Origin: Cadophora sp. MPI-SDFR-AT-0126
Lineage: Eukaryota; Ascomycota; Leotiomycetes; Helotiales; Ploettnerulaceae
Assembly (NCBI GenBank): GCA_020747065.1
Contig: JAGMVK010000012.1
Coordinates: 62,001-126,000, forward strand
Length of the DNA: 64,000 bases
Direction: 5' to 3'
In this document: in pieces, positions 22,120-35,216 of the stretch
Layout: each line of letters begins with the position of its first letter
How positions within the stretch are numbered: position 1 is the stretch's first letter
Made by a program: the position numbers and the translations under genes
Notes under the pieces: generated by a model
Seen by the model: only the letters and a program-made list of their open reading frames with translations
Databases searched by the model: none
Told to the model about the DNA's origin: nothing

Positions 22120-25100
22120 AATGAAGAATTGGCGCTGGCTCGAAAGATTGTGCAGAATGCGCAGAAAATTATCCAGATACCGTGCGTAGGTATGTACAGA
22201 GTTGAAGGGTGGTGAGACTCTGATGGGCTTTGAAGTGGAAACCCCTCGACAGGTCAATGTCAAATCCACACAAATTGGGGCCTGGAAGAAAAGGGGCGCG
22301 TTCACCGCCTTCGAGGTTCGCTAAAATGGTCAACTTTGTGGATCGGCCTTGTCCTATCAACCACGAAGTCGGAATACTGAGTCAAGCTAGAGAGAGACGT
22401 GATCTAATCTGTCTACAAGTGTACAAAGTAATTGTTCGGCTATAAACAATTTGAAAGTCGCACGATTAACAGTCGTATTTATTCTCTCAAGTAAAGCCCT
22501 TTCCACGGCCACAAAGGTCAGAATGGCCTGTGGCTGGTGGTAGCTAGTTGGTGGTGGTGGCGGGCAGCAACAGTTCAACGGCTTCATTGCCGAGTATTTA
22601 CGAGGGGTGAGATGATAAGGGAAGGGACGGGCAGACGGGGACCCCTCTGCACCGCACCGCTTCTATTCATTCGCCTGCTCATTCGAATCACCGAAGACGG
22701 ATAATGAGGCAATCCCACATTACCATTTATTGAGGTCGAATACGAGGCGGTCAGCACTACAAGGCGCAGGTTTTACGAAGTCATCAAATTTCTATTCATG
22801 GCACGACCTCTTCGTATCTTCCTTTGTTCTTGAAATTGGACGACACGTAAACATCAGTTGGCAAGGTGTCCTAATCTTCGGGACATTTGATCATTCCAGG
22901 GGTTGGAGCTATCATTTCACCAGCCACACATTGCAATCTTTCGCTATCTCCCTCCGTATGTGTCCCTGGCCTTACTGTACACCCACCTGCGAAGCCCCAC
23001 CGATTGAAATGTGGTAGGCAAGTTGGATTTCAAGTTGCCAGCCAGATGGCCCTTGAAATGATTGATTGAGTTCTTCATGACTTGGAAATTCGGCTTGACC
23101 GTCTCCTATTTACGAAAATTTTGACCCTTGAGGTTCTTGCTCAACTAGCAGGTTCCAGCCAGCCAGCCCTGTAAATTGTAGCGTCCGAGGCGTCGTACCC
23201 GGCCGCGCATCATTTCTCTAGTGTGAAGTCTAAAAGTCGCTGACACAAGACGACCAGCTCTAGTAGGTGTGCGGATAGAGAGACTACTGAAACGCACTCA
23301 AGAGCCTCAAATAATTTAACAGAGCATCTACGGAAGCTGGTGGTGTAGTGTAGAGCAGCTTTTCTCACCAGCTGTCGACTTGAAGCTCGTCTGATAGTCA
23401 ATGTTAAACATTGGAGTGGAAATATTCAGATGAATCAGATCAGCAATTGGATGAAACCTCCATAGCTGCCAAGCCTTCCAAGTGAAGCATCCCAAAGTTA
23501 AGAGGAATGGAGTCCGAAGAAAGGGCGATGACGCGAGGTGGTTTGAAACTCCCTTGGGATGAATCTTGTGAGGTTTCATAATTCCTGGAGCAATTCCTCG
23601 TCCGAAGGTAGTGATGTATGTGTTTATATGGCCGATGGAATCAGACATTGGGAATCGGGTAGGTACTGCCTAATCTATTGGATATTTTGCTCGACTGGAA
23701 GAGTGGATCCTGATCTCTCTGATCGACTTGACGAAAAGTCTCTGGGCATTTACCGACTATGCGTACCTGTGAAGTAGGCGTGTGTGTTGGTGCCAGCAAA
23801 CAAGGAATCTACACGGGATCTGGCATTTCCTTGAATCAAAAGCAAGAGGCCGCTCTTCCAGGAGTACAGACCGCGGAATTTGAAATCACCAAATGCTTGA
23901 ATCCGCTTTGTGAAACGTTTAGAAAAAGTACTCGAGATTTTCTCCTGCTTATGTTGCCAGATCAGTCACGGAGGGTGAGAGAAGGGGTCCGAGATCCCGC
24001 TGTACCAGCCGCTGCTGCATCTCAAGAGGACAGATGGGAACATAAGCCAGCCACTTTTCACCACATGATTGTGATAGGGTTCTGGTGTGGTATATCCTGA
24101 GTATCGGGCCAGCCTGGCTGAAAGTAGAGCAAGAAGGATCGGTTTATGTCGCATGATGGAAGTTTATAAGGTTTCCATGTTACTGATGTGATGTCAAGTG
24201 GTGTGCGAGGTGTGCTAGTATCAAAAGCTTAATGCGCAATCCAATCTATCGCATACAGATACAAGCGATTCGTCTTTTCTGTGTCCAGTCAGGTCATTTG
24301 TGCTTCCTTGTGTGACGCTTCCTTTGATTTCGTGATCTGGTCGAGAATGAAACGAGGAACTTTCAAACAGGTAGATAAGTTCCGATTAGTGAAAATGAAT
24401 GGAAACCCCCGCTTTTCCTTTCTCCCAGCAACGTCTATCTGTTGACAACGTGACGAATAAGGGGGAGGGGGAGGGGGTGCAGGGGCAAGTAATAGCACGA
24501 GAATGGGAAATACTGTGGCCCAAACGCCTCATCGATTTTTTAGAGCCGAGATGAATATTGTGGGGAGGCTGAGATTGGTATGTGAGAGAAGAGAAGAAAC
24601 GAATGATAAAAACCACAGCTGTAAGAGTCTCCTGCTTCCATTGCTTGCCAAGTCAAATCACCTCACAGTACCTCTCCGAGCCCAGCAAACAAACACGTTC
24701 TGATGAAGTATGGTCCTTGAGAACCTCAGACCGTGGTGTAGGAGAGACCTGAAAAGTAGACACTGATTCTCATAAATCGTAAAGCACAGCAGGACTATTT
24801 ACTGAAAAAGGTAAGGGAGGAACGATGATCAGTCCTGCTTCTGAGTAAGTCATCCCTTACCTCGACTAAGTAAAAAATGATGAGACATCGCTGGATTAGA
24901 CTTATTGGCTTTGATAGGGACTTGAGCTAGTATGAGGAGAGGAAGACATCGAATTCAGAAAATGATAATGAGGTCTAGAGGATAACAAAACCTCGCGAGA
25001 TAGGACTTTTCGAGTCAATATCAGCGAGTGACCAAGGTGTGCGAACAACAATCCAAGACCTCTCAGTAATAGACTCCAAACTTATGGTAAGCGACGAACC

Positions 25101-25619
25101 GATGTTACAGTAAAAGGGACAAGGGCTGGCCTGAACATGATTTAGCTCCAGCTGGGCATTTCCAGGTTCTGGGTCCATCGCAGGGGGCGTCATAGGATGT
25201 GATAGGCCACGTTCGGGGCCCTAGAAAGTTAACAGTTAAACCAAAGCCTCGTAATCCCCAAGATCCCGATCCTCCCTCCTCATACCGTCCCGTCGTCCAA
25301 TACAGTAAAGACAGTGCGTAGGTACTCCCTCCCTTCCACATTTCGCATTTCGCGCCTTCAGTTCCTTTTCCCTCCTGCATCTGCCAACCTGCTCACCTCT
25401 GCTCCTTCGCCCTTCGACTTTGACGAGCAGCATTGCGGACCTGATTTCAAGAGCCCATGATGCAACATTCTTCCACCACGCATCCGTAGGTTCTGGTGGA
25501 CTCGCCTCCTCTGCGCCTCGCTGGCAGGACCCCGTCATCACTCCCCATCTTGCGATCCACGATAGGTACAAACCGCGATAGAATTCCGTGAACCCCTGGG
25601 CTCCACCCCGATCGCGACA
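22120..25619. other. Gene-poor 3.5-kb divergent intergenic region
   Basis: The longest gap in the window. It separates the dehydratase and the DUF5672-like gene and must carry both promoters. I see only short frames. A perfect 10-bp inverted repeat (AGGTAAGGGA at 24809-24818, TCCCTTACCT at 24853-24862) lies in it with a 34-bp loop. G/A-rich stretches near 24460-24480 precede a long leader to 25620. No tRNA-type box A/box B pair was found. Confidence 0.4.
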
Positions 25620-26768
25620 ATGACAACTACGCATGCTGGTTCTCTGAGCAGTTCAATATTCGTCATCACTAGGACGAAGATCTTGATAATTGTTTCTCTC
25701 GCCATAACGTGAGTCCCCATCTCCGCGTCCCGTTTGCAGACGAGGGAGGAGAGCTGACACGGGTTATACCCAGCTGGACTATCGCGAGTCTGCTACCCGC
25801 CTACAAGCAGACCGTCAAAGACATTGCGAAAGAGAAATATCACGATGCGATTGAGCATTTGCCAGCAGTAAAGGTCGACTGGCACCCGAAATACGACCCC
25901 AAAGCCCAATTTAATGCCTCCAAAGTCGCCCTGCTCATTGAGGGCCGCCCGATTCCTCACCTAGTTCCACAACTTCTACATATGATCGCTGTCGTTCCCC
26001 CGGATTGGAGATTTGTGTTCATCGGGACGAATAAGAGCGTCATCAGCGTTTCGCGCAGCTTTGCGACGCAATACCAGGAGGCAAACGGAAAGCTAGACTT
26101 GGTGATAATACCGAAACCATGGAAGATTGATTCGAAGGAGGATGTCTACCGGATGCTTACGGACATCCGGTTCTATGATGAGTTCTTACCTGATGTGGAA
26201 TGGCTGTTGAAATTCGAATCGGACAGCATTATGTGCGCCAGGTCTGACGACAGCCTGAATGACTGGCTCCATTACAGCTGGGCAGGAGCTCCAAGGTAAT
26301 GATGATAAGCTCCAAGTCTGCTGGAACTAGCGCTAATACCCTAATTCTAGAACCTTGGACGACAGATTCGCAGGGAATGGGGGACTGTCACTTCGCAGGA
26401 TCTCTGCAGTGAGAAAAATATTAGGATTTCAATCGAGATACAACGACACAGAACCAGAGGACGAATGGTTCGGCAAGCGGATTACAGTCTTGCCTGGAGC
26501 GAAAGTAGCGAACGGCAAGCAAGAAGATCATTTCTCGGTCGAGGACGTATGGCACGAGAAACCCATGGGCTATCACATTCGAGATGGTGGAGAAGGCCTT
26601 TCAGATGATGTATGGAAGAACCCGGACCGGAGGAAAGGCAACTTCGAATACTGCCCCGAGCTGGCCATGATCATGCCAATGAAACTTGAACGAGAACGGT
26701 GCGAAGGCGACAACCGCGAAGGAGAAATCATTGAAGATCCCAACGCAAAGAAGGAAGGAGAGGAATAG
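25620..26768 (+). CDS. DUF5672-like type II membrane protein (putative Golgi glycosyltransferase)
   Basis: Three exons, 25620-25708, 25774-26295 and 26351-26768, give 342 residues. A short cytosolic N-terminus (MTTTHAGSLSSS) is followed by one hydrophobic anchor (IFVITRTKILIIVSLAITWTIASLL, residues about 13-37) and a lumenal domain containing KVALLIEGRPIPHLVPQLLHM, VVPPDWRFVFIGT, the acidic WLLKFESDSIMCARS motif and FAGNGGLSLRR. This layout matches the fungal DUF5672 family, whose Asp/Glu-rich motif and fold resemble glycosyltransferases; the enzyme activity is inference. The start is the only ATG ahead of the anchor in a good frame. The tail after residue 310 is charged (EGDNREGEIIEDPNAKKEGEE). 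Confidence 0.85.
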
Positions 26769-28172
26769 ATGATCGAATCCGAGTGACGAGATGAGACGAG
26801 TGCCACGATAAAGACGTCATTGCATGATGGGGATTCTATAGATTTGTGTGTACTTTTAGCGGAGCGGCACCCGAGCGATTTTTCCCGGAGCAAAGCCAGA
26901 AAGCATACGTGCATGGAATTGGAGATGGGGGGATTGGGCAACATGGAGATCATTTTGATTGGAGTGATTGGCGTCTAGGTTCGAGCTCATTTGGAAAGGG
27001 GCCCAGAAGAGATATGGTAGAATGCAATCTCCCCCGACTTTACTTTCAAAGAAGAGAGTAGAAAGTAAATAGCACAAATGCATTTGAGAGCATGCCTTAT
27101 TGTCTTAGCGGGATTATGCATTCACATGGGTTGAAGTGGCCAAATGAAGAGGCGTCCTAGGGTATGGAAGCTCGAGAATGAGGTTGCTACAATGTAGCCA
27201 CAGGCTTATAGTTCGCACTCTTCAGTTATTTCGATCGTAGGACAGCTATTAACTAGATCTCTTTATCTCTTTTACTTTTCGCTTCTCCTCCAGCCCAGAG
27301 CCATCCGCTAAGTTGGATGCACAAAAGCAAACAGGAACTAAGGTCCAAGGTCCATCTGCCTTACCGAAGCTCTCTATACAATTATGCCTACATGGCAACC
27401 TCTGATCGCTCCACGTTAACAACAGGAACTTGGTTTGAACGTTGCACGCAAGTCCACCTGACGTACAAACTAGGGATCTTGTTTCTCAGAAGCAGCTACT
27501 ATCTTTGTGGAAGAAACAAAGTGCTGACGATGGCACCACGATACTGATTTGGGATTTCTACTTGTTACTAACATACTTGGGAGCCAGAAAGCTCTTGGAA
27601 GAAAACGGGCAATAGTCAGAACACAGCTAAATTGAAGACAATGACGCAATTAATGAAATAAAAGACCAAGAAGAGAAATGCAGATATGGACTTGGCTTAG
27701 AAAGCCACTAATCTAAATTGTTGAGCCTGGGCAAAGTTACGAGAGTCAAGCATGATATGGATGTCATACCTTAACGCACTAACAAGAAAAGACAAATGCA
27801 AATGAAATTCTAGAAAGCAAGATAATGAAAACGTCACAGAACAAGACTTTTTTTTTCCAAGAAAAAAATAAATTACAGGAGCCTTGCCTTGCCTTGCTTA
27901 GGGTCCTTCACCATCGGCATAGCCTAAATAACGCCGCCGTCTCTGACGTCTCCGCCTCCCAGCAGCGGGGAATTTTGGCCTAACCCAAAGAAACGAGGCG
28001 AGGGCGAGAGGCAAAGCTTGACCTCGAGTATTTTGCTGCCCAACGACTCCGACTCGAACATCGCATCGGCGCAGTTCGCAGCGGTTCGCTCTCTTGCTCC
28101 CTCCCTCCATCCATTCATCGCTCTCATCCCAACTCAATCTCTATCACCAAATTCAAATAGGCTTTCGCAAAG
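26769..28172. other. Intergenic, DUF5672-like gene to Rheb
   Basis: 1.4 kb, AT-rich in the middle with a T(9) run and an A-rich stretch near 27848-27872. The right end (27940-28170) is CT-rich and is probably the Rheb promoter and leader. Minus-strand frames at 27898-28137 are mirror frames of that leader. No gene seen. Confidence 0.4.
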
Positions 28173-29002
28173 ATGGTCTCCGCTACCCCCAAGCAAAGAA
28201 AGATTGCTATAGTTGGCAGTCGCTCTGTCGGTAAGTTGCACTCGTTTGATCTTGAGCTCATTCTTGCTGCCAAGCTCAAGGCAAAATTCATGTTTGGATA
28301 TCCAAGCTGATCGTTTCGAATAGGCAAATCTTCGCTCACTGTTCAATTCGTTGATGGGCACTTTGTCGAGAGCTACTACCCCACCATTGAGAATACCTTC
28401 AGCAAGGTCATCAAGTACAAGAACCAAGAGTACGCCACTGAGATCGTCGACACAGCTGGTCAGGTACGTGAGACTCTGATGCATCTTCCCACCCACACTG
28501 GCTGGTCACATGTTCACCTCGAGTGAGACTTTGCGTGGGATGAGATGGGTTGTAGTGTGGCTAATTACTTTACTGCTTTAGGATGAGTATTCGATTTTGA
28601 ACTCCAAGCATTTTATCGGTATCCATGGTTATGTTCTGGTCTACTCGGTTGCTTCCAGTCAATCCTTCGAGATGGTTCAGGTTATCCGTGACAAGATCTT
28701 AAATCACCTCGTTAGTTCCCCATCCCCGGCATTCAATACTCAGTACTGACAACAACCAAAAGGGCATTGACTGGGTTCCCGTTGTCCTCGTTGGTAACAA
28801 GAGCGATCTCCGACCAGATCAACGACAAGTCACAGTTGAGCAAGGCAAGGCTTTGGCCGAGAAATTCAACTGTGCCTACACCGAAGCCAGCGCTCGCTAC
28901 AATGAGAATGTCGGCAAGGCTTTCGAGCTGATGATCGGTCAAATTGAGAAGCTCACTAATCCAAATGAGCCTGCCGACGGAAACAAGTGCATGGTCATGT
29001 AA
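28173..29002 (+). CDS. RHB1: Rheb-type small GTPase
   Basis: Four exons, 28173-28230, 28324-28463, 28582-28710 and 28763-29002, give 188 residues. Rheb hallmarks: P-loop GSRSVGKSSL with Arg at the position where Ras has Gly12-Gly13 context, effector region YYPTIENTFSK, DTAGQDEYSI, NKSDL (GTP base), EASARYNENV, and a C-terminal CMVM CaaX box for farnesylation. Rheb activates TORC1 from endomembranes and in fungi also affects amino-acid (arginine/lysine) uptake. The first intron (93 nt) splits the P-loop between SRSV and GKS. The gene is followed 614 bp downstream, same strand, by seryl-tRNA synthetase. Confidence 0.96.
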
Positions 29003-29616
29003 AGGGGAGAGGCTTAGCGGAAACTCTGATGAACCAGGAGGAACGATTGCATTTTGCTTGATTCCATGGATGTTTGTTTGGCGTTAGGAGAGGAATGTTT
29101 TGGTATGGCGTTTAGGGATAACGGCCTTACTACACTTTCAAGTGGATTGAAGGCACAGAGCTACAGTCAGTTGGTCATGATGAAGCGATTTGAGGAAATT
29201 ATTAAACCAATGGTTTCTGGTTTTATGGCACACGTATTCGTCACAGCACAAGGATGAAGACGGCAGCCCAATTCAGCCATCTGGGTACAGAATCATCCGA
29301 TTCTTGAAGATTCTACAATCACAGTCAACATTCAGGTAGAGATGGCTGACTTCTCACTTTCCCATGCTCTCGACATCCCCCAGTGCTCGATCTCCAGCCT
29401 CGAAAGTACCCCTCTTCACGTGATACCAATGAGCCCTCCGGCGTCCAGGCTAAACCACGATCGGGACCCCTGCATGTCTGCCAAACTACCCCACCAACCG
29501 AAATAACTGGCAATTCGTGGTGCTCGTCGTGACTCAAATAAACAGAGACTCCGCCCATAAAACACCATAGGATACCCTGATTGCAGCTCTTTTGAGAGCA
29601 AAGAACAAGATTCAAA
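29003..29616. other. Intergenic, Rheb 3' flank and SES1 promoter
   Basis: 614 bp. It holds a short frame at 29054-29257 without motifs. The part from about 29330 onward is the likely promoter of seryl-tRNA synthetase. Nothing else seen. Confidence 0.4.
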
Positions 29617-31329
29617 ATGCTCGACGTCTTCGATTTCATCAAGGAGAAGGGTGGGAACCCTGAGAAGATTAAGGAGTCCCAGAGACGGCGGTATGCCTCT
29701 GAGGAGGTTGTGGACGAGGTAATTGAGCTGTACGAGGATCACCGCAAGAGTGAGTGCTATCGCAAATAGAGCTAGAAAAGCACATATACTGAACTATACT
29801 TAGCTCAATATGCTGCGACCCAAATCAATACCAAGATCAACGAGACCCAGAAACAGATTGGCGTGAAAAGAAAGGCCAAGGAAGATGCGGCGGACCTGAT
29901 GAAGCAGAAGGCGGATCTTGAGCAGGAGAAGAAGGCCCTGGTAGACTCTGCCGCAGAGAAGGACCAAATTCTGAAGAAGAAGATTGGCACGATAGGCAAC
30001 TACGTTCACGACTCTGTGACGGTTGAGCAGAACGAGGTAATTGCGCATGAGATTTCTTCTGCCGAGAGATACTGCTTCTGACAAAATTCAGGACTTCAAC
30101 GCAGTACAACGAGACTGGGCACCCGAAGGCCTTAAGGTCGAGAAGCGCGATGTTCTTTCCCACCACGAAGTTCTGACGAGACTGGACGGCTACGACCCCG
30201 AGCGAGGAGTAAAGGTTGTTGGACACAGAGGATACTTCTTGAAGAAATGGGGTGTATTCTTGAATCAGGCCTTGATCAACTACGGGCTGGAGTTCCTCGA
30301 CTCCAAGGGATACATACCTCTGCAGACCCCGCAATTCATGCTGAAGGATTACATGGCCAAGACGGCGCAATTGGAGGATTTCGACGAGGAGCTTTACAAA
30401 GTTGTGGATGGAGATGCGCAGAATGACAAGTATCTTATTGCGACTTCTGAGCAGCCAATTTCTGCTTTTCATGCCGACGAGTGGTTAGTTGCGAAGGATT
30501 TACCCATCAAGTAAGGCTTCTTTCTCCGTTTCTGACAAGAGGCTCACTAACTTTGTAAAGATATGCTGGTTTCTCCTCATGCTACCGCAGAGAAGCAGGA
30601 TCCCATGGTCGTGATGCTTGGGGAATATTCCGAGTCCATCAGTTCGAGAAGGTACGAGCCGCCAAATTTTGATTTATGGATTCTTTACTGAGCTATTCTC
30701 CTCTAGATCGAGCAATTTGTCCTCACCGACCCAGAAAAGTCTTGGGAGATGTTCGACGAGATGATCGCTGTCTCTGAGGAGTTCTACAAGTCACTCGGCG
30801 TTCCGTATCGTGTCGTCGCCATTGTCTCTGGTGCATTGAACAACGCGGCTTCGAAGAAATACGACCTCGAGGCCTGGTTTCCCTTCCAAGGCGAGTACAA
30901 GGAGCTTGTCTCCTGCTCAAACTGCACAGACTACCAGTCTCGCGCTCTGGAAATTAGATATGGTGCCAAGCTACAGACCGAGATCCGAAAGAAGTATGTC
31001 CACGCATTGAACTCAACTCTTTGCGCGACCGAGAGAGCTCTGTGCTGTCTTTTGGAGAATTTTCAGACTGAAGAGGTACGTATCTTGCCAGTGTTATTCT
31101 CCCCCCTGATTACTAACTGAGAATATAGGGTTTCAATGTCCCAGAACCACTCCGAAAGTACCTCCCTGGAGCTGTTGAATTCATTCCATTCTCCAAGGAA
31201 CTACCTAAGGATTCTACCTCCCAGAAGGCGAAGGGCAAGGCAGGTGAGAAGGCACCAAAAGTAAAGGTTGCACCCGTTGGAGCCGCGCCTGCAGAAGCTG
31301 CAGAGAAGTTGAAGGATCTCAAGGTTTGA
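29617..31329 (+). CDS. SES1: Seryl-tRNA synthetase, cytosolic
   Basis: Six exons, 29617-29749, 29804-30036, 30092-30510, 30561-30651, 30707-31075 and 31129-31329, give 481 residues, the usual length for fungal cytosolic SerRS. The N-terminal coiled-coil arm (residues about 40-110, tRNA binding) begins after [21 protein letters not shown]. Class II motif 2 is [19 protein letters not shown] with FRVHQFEK, and motif 3 is [18 protein letters not shown]. The end is a Lys/Ala-rich eukaryotic extension. No mitochondrial presequence is evident, so this is the cytosolic enzyme charging tRNA-Ser. Confidence 0.97.
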
Positions 31330-31852
31330 TTAGCATATCTCGGATGTTTGTTAGTGGATATGAGGGACAGACAGATCTGACAATTACGCACCATTGGGTT
31401 TGTCTACTACACGATTTGATGACATGGTAAAAGTCTGTAGACAGTCTTAACGTAAGAATAGAGATTCATTCTAAGCAATAATGCGGTCAGTGAGGTGTCG
31501 AGAAATTTGTGTTGCTTGTGATAATCTAGCATGTTTCAAATGAACAAGTGGAGTTGTTCTTTCCCATTCTCGCTCGATTTGAGCGCATCATTCATGCGGC
31601 CACGCCATCTCCCGCTAAGCCACCAACAACATATCTTACAGTTCAGAATCTCAGCCTTGCGGCATCCATCCATTGATTTACTTGGATGATCTTGCACTAA
31701 AAATGCCACGAGCAGCCAGCCTCAAACCCTAAATCCCATTCCTTTCTCAGACGTGATTCCTGGAATATATCTACGCCTCCTTGGGAACCAAGCAACGTTC
31801 CGACTTATACAAGGCTGACACTACAACTCAACACAGCACCGTCGCAGCCACC
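31330..31852. other. Intergenic, SES1 to ZUFSP-like peptidase
   Basis: 523 bp; holds the SES1 3' end and the promoter of the next gene. No gene or repeat seen. Confidence 0.4.
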
Positions 31853-33843
31853 ATGGATCGTGAAGATCCGATTATCTGCCCATTCTGTGGGTATGGTGCA
31901 GATGGAGACTATCAGATTATGGTAAGTATTCTGCGTTCTCTCGAACAGAATTACCATGACGCATTCATCGAAACCCTGCTCAACCGCCTGTAGCTACACC
32001 TGGAGACCCAGCACCCAGAAGGAGGAGAGTCCCCATTTATCGTCAAAGACGACGCCAGCATAGCGGCTCTTGTAGATTTGGACTCTAGTAACGATGAGGA
32101 ATACATCCACTGCCCGATCGAAGGCTGCGGCGAAGATCTGCTCCCGGCCGAACTCGAGAGCCACATCGAGATGCACGAGGAAGAGCAAGACACTGCTGAT
32201 ACAGACAATCCGAATCGCCCTTTGAGCGTGAGACTTAAAGTCGAACCAGCTGTCGCTGATGCTTTTGATATCAAGCTTTCCCATGCTCTTCGGAACCTGG
32301 ATGACGATGAAGAAGATGATGATCGGACGGTGGTTCCAGATCTGCCTTCTCCTGATCGTCATGCTTCGGCTAAGGCTGCTTGGAGGAAAGTCATGAAGAT
32401 GCCAGACTCATCTTCCAAGGGTTCGTCTGTTTCAAAACCAGCTACACGTCGCCGACTTGGTGTAAGATTCCCTTTCTTCATTCACTACCATCACGTGAGG
32501 TTAACATTGCTGTAGAAGTCAGAACTCGGCCCTCATGCAAATGAGAAGCAGATGCCTTCATGGCTTGTCAAACTTCTCGAAGAAGATGGTGCTGTCAAAA
32601 CTAGCAATGTGTTTGACCGCGACGGAACACTGCGGAAGGTCAAAATTTGTCCGAATATGACTGCTGGTATCATTCCGATTCTTGAGCAGCTGTGTGATCA
32701 AGATGAGCAGGTTGAATTTGCTTATTTCTGTGATCCTGCGGTCAAGCATGTTTCGAAACTCAGAAGAGAGGGCAGGTATTCTGGTCACAAATCATCCAGG
32801 CGCATTGCTGATGACAATAGGTGGTTTCTGTGGTTACCGCAACATACAGATGCTGTGTTCATATATCATTGGTGTTGACTCACAAGGTTCCGAGTGCTTC
32901 AGAGGCAAGGAACCGAGTATCTTCCAAATTCAGGATTACATCGAGAATGCTTGGGATATTGGTATCAATTCTACGGGTCGGATCGAGACTGGTGGAATTC
33001 GAGGTACGAGAAAGTACATTGGGACACCAGATGTGAGTTATGAAGTTCCAGGTCGTTTCATGCAGTTGTGCTGATCCTTCGAGTACAGGCACAAGCTATG
33101 TTCTGCTCACTAGGAATCGCGTACGTTAGTCTATCTCCCATTCCGTTTCTGTCCGTCTAACAGATTCAAGATGTGATGCCCAAGGACTTAAACCACAAGG
33201 CAAGTCCGCACCAGCACACGAGCTCTTATTCCGCGCCGTGGAGAACTACTTCGTCAACGGCTGCACGGACTATAACCCGAAAATCCGCTGCACCTTTCTC
33301 CCACCCATATACTTTCAACATCCAGGTATAATGCCCTTGTCTCATATCATCATCCCCCTCCTATCCGCTCTTCTCTCCTTCTGCCACTATTGCCCCAAAC
33401 CGGATCGATTCAAGATGGCTAGACTAATCACGCGCGCAGGTCACTCAATGACCATAATCGGCTTCGAGCGCAAACGCGATGGCTCGAAAAGCCTCATCGT
33501 CTTCGACCCCATGTTTCACGACGCTCAGAACATCACAAAACTGATCGGCACGTCTTTCAGAGCTAAGAATCCAGCTGATCATATGCGAGCTTATCGGCGA
33601 GGCACCAAGTACTTGAAAAAGTATAATGAGTTCGAGTTGTTGAAGTGAGTCTGCCCCTTTCTTTTTGCTGCTGAGGTTTGAAGGAGATGGAAATTGATAC
33701 ACGACCATGGCTTGGATGGACAACTAAAGTGAAGGGACTAACTAATTGTGCGTACCAGATTAACGCCTCCACCAAGGATATACAATAACCCTGGACCCTC
33801 CGTTGATGATAGCGGAGGGTCAGATGATCGAATGAGCGAGTAG
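31853..33843 (+). CDS. ZUFSP/C78-family ubiquitin peptidase with N-terminal zinc finger
   Basis: Eight exons, 31853-31921, 31994-32461, 32516-32771, 32821-33032, 33089-33120, 33171-33325, 33440-33644 and 33759-33843, give 493 residues. The N-terminus has a C2H2-type finger (CPFCGYGADGDYQIM..HLETQH) and a second Cys/His pair (CPIEGCGEDLLPAELESHIEMH). The peptidase domain carries the catalytic Cys in GGFCGYRNIQML, the His in GHSMTIIGFE and the Asp in LIVFDPMF. ZUFSP-like enzymes cut K63-linked ubiquitin chains and act in genome maintenance; fission yeast Mug105 is a relative. The intron at 32772-32820 begins with GC, not GT; only this junction keeps the catalytic motif in frame. The tail is short and acidic. 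Confidence 0.93.
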
Positions 33844-35216
33844 AGGAAGGGAGTTGGCATGGTATCGTCTCTTGCAGATATAATTGCGTTGAGCATGGCG
33901 TGGCGTAGTGTTTGCAGCATTGGGAGTCAGCGAGCGAATTCTACCTCTTCCGCATCGGCACTGATTTGCCTGGCATGGCGATGGAGTCTGGACAGAGTGT
34001 GTTGGTATACACTCGCGACAAAGGATTGAGCATTGAAAGAATCCCAACGACCTACTGAGATGCACCCCAAGTAAATTTGTAGATATGCAAGTAGGGAGGG
34101 TTATTTATATGCAAAGAAACAGACGCACTGAGGCGGGAGAAGCATAGGTTGGCACATACCACACGGCCTACGAAATGTTCAAAGAGAATATTATCAAAAT
34201 CCATAGTTGCCGTCAGCCAGTTCTCAATGACCGGGCTCCGGAACTCAAAACAATACCACTAGGACCACTGTGACAGAACAAAGCACTTATCTTTTCAAGT
34301 TACACCACCAAGCTGAACGCATCATCAAGCAAGATAACTCACACTATGCTTCCAGCCAGGCAAAATCGTCCCTCGAACATGATGTTGGAAAAGCAGGAGT
34401 GAAAAATTCCAAGTCTCAAACTAGAGGAATGATAAGATGCCAATCATGTCCTCTCATCCACTTGCACATGCACATGCACTTGCATTTGCACTTGTACTTG
34501 CACTTGTACTTGCTTGTGTACTTGAGCTTGCAATGCTATTTGCTGGATATCCTCATAAAGTCGGGATACAATTCAGTAAATAGATACGCCACGGCGGTAT
34601 TCACAGACCGGTCCAGGCATTGGATGCAATGTCCGAAGACCTACTCGCCGAATGGGTAGAGGCGCAGTCCACAGGTGGCGGAGGGTGAGGGCGAAGCTCT
34701 GAGGAGTAATGAAGGCACGGCCTGGTAGGCTGGCGGTATATCCATTGAACGGACAGTAGGGTATGTATTTGTACACTGGATAGCAGTCAATAGTGGGATA
34801 AATTTCGAGGTTACACTCTACGGGTTTATGGAGACATAACTTGTAACTTTGCTTATTTGCTCATCCTCGAGCAAGGCAGACCGACTTCATCCAGACAGAG
34901 ATCCGGAAATAAGAGCTCACAAATCCGCGCGGAGACAAAAAATGAGTATCCTTTCCGAGCAAAATTTCATGTTCTGCATTTTCCAGGCGTAGGATCGCGG
35001 ACTTCATGATCCCACTCATCCCTGATGTCAAAGCAAAACGCAATGCTCTCTGGCAACGTCTAGACGCCTGTCCGATTGATCCCTCATTAACTCCCCATAT
35101 GCTTCCCTTCTCACCTGAACGCCCGAGAATCCATTCAATATAGCCCTGGGAATCATGAAAGTATCTTACAAGTGAAGCAGGAATATGCTGGAGAAAAAGA
35201 TAGAGAAAACAAATGA
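33844..35216. other. Intergenic, convergent 3' flanks, with a simple repeat
   Basis: 1.4 kb between convergent genes. At 34460-34533 a degenerate hexamer run (CACTTG / CACATG / TACTTG units) forms a clear low-complexity tract. A minus-strand frame at 34861-35220 abuts the SUMO ligase end but lacks motifs. No gene called. Confidence 0.4.

Noticed and set aside
25236..25634. 132-codon minus-strand frame ahead of the DUF5672-like gene
   Set aside because: Charged, motif-free mirror of the plus-strand leader; no supporting splice structure.
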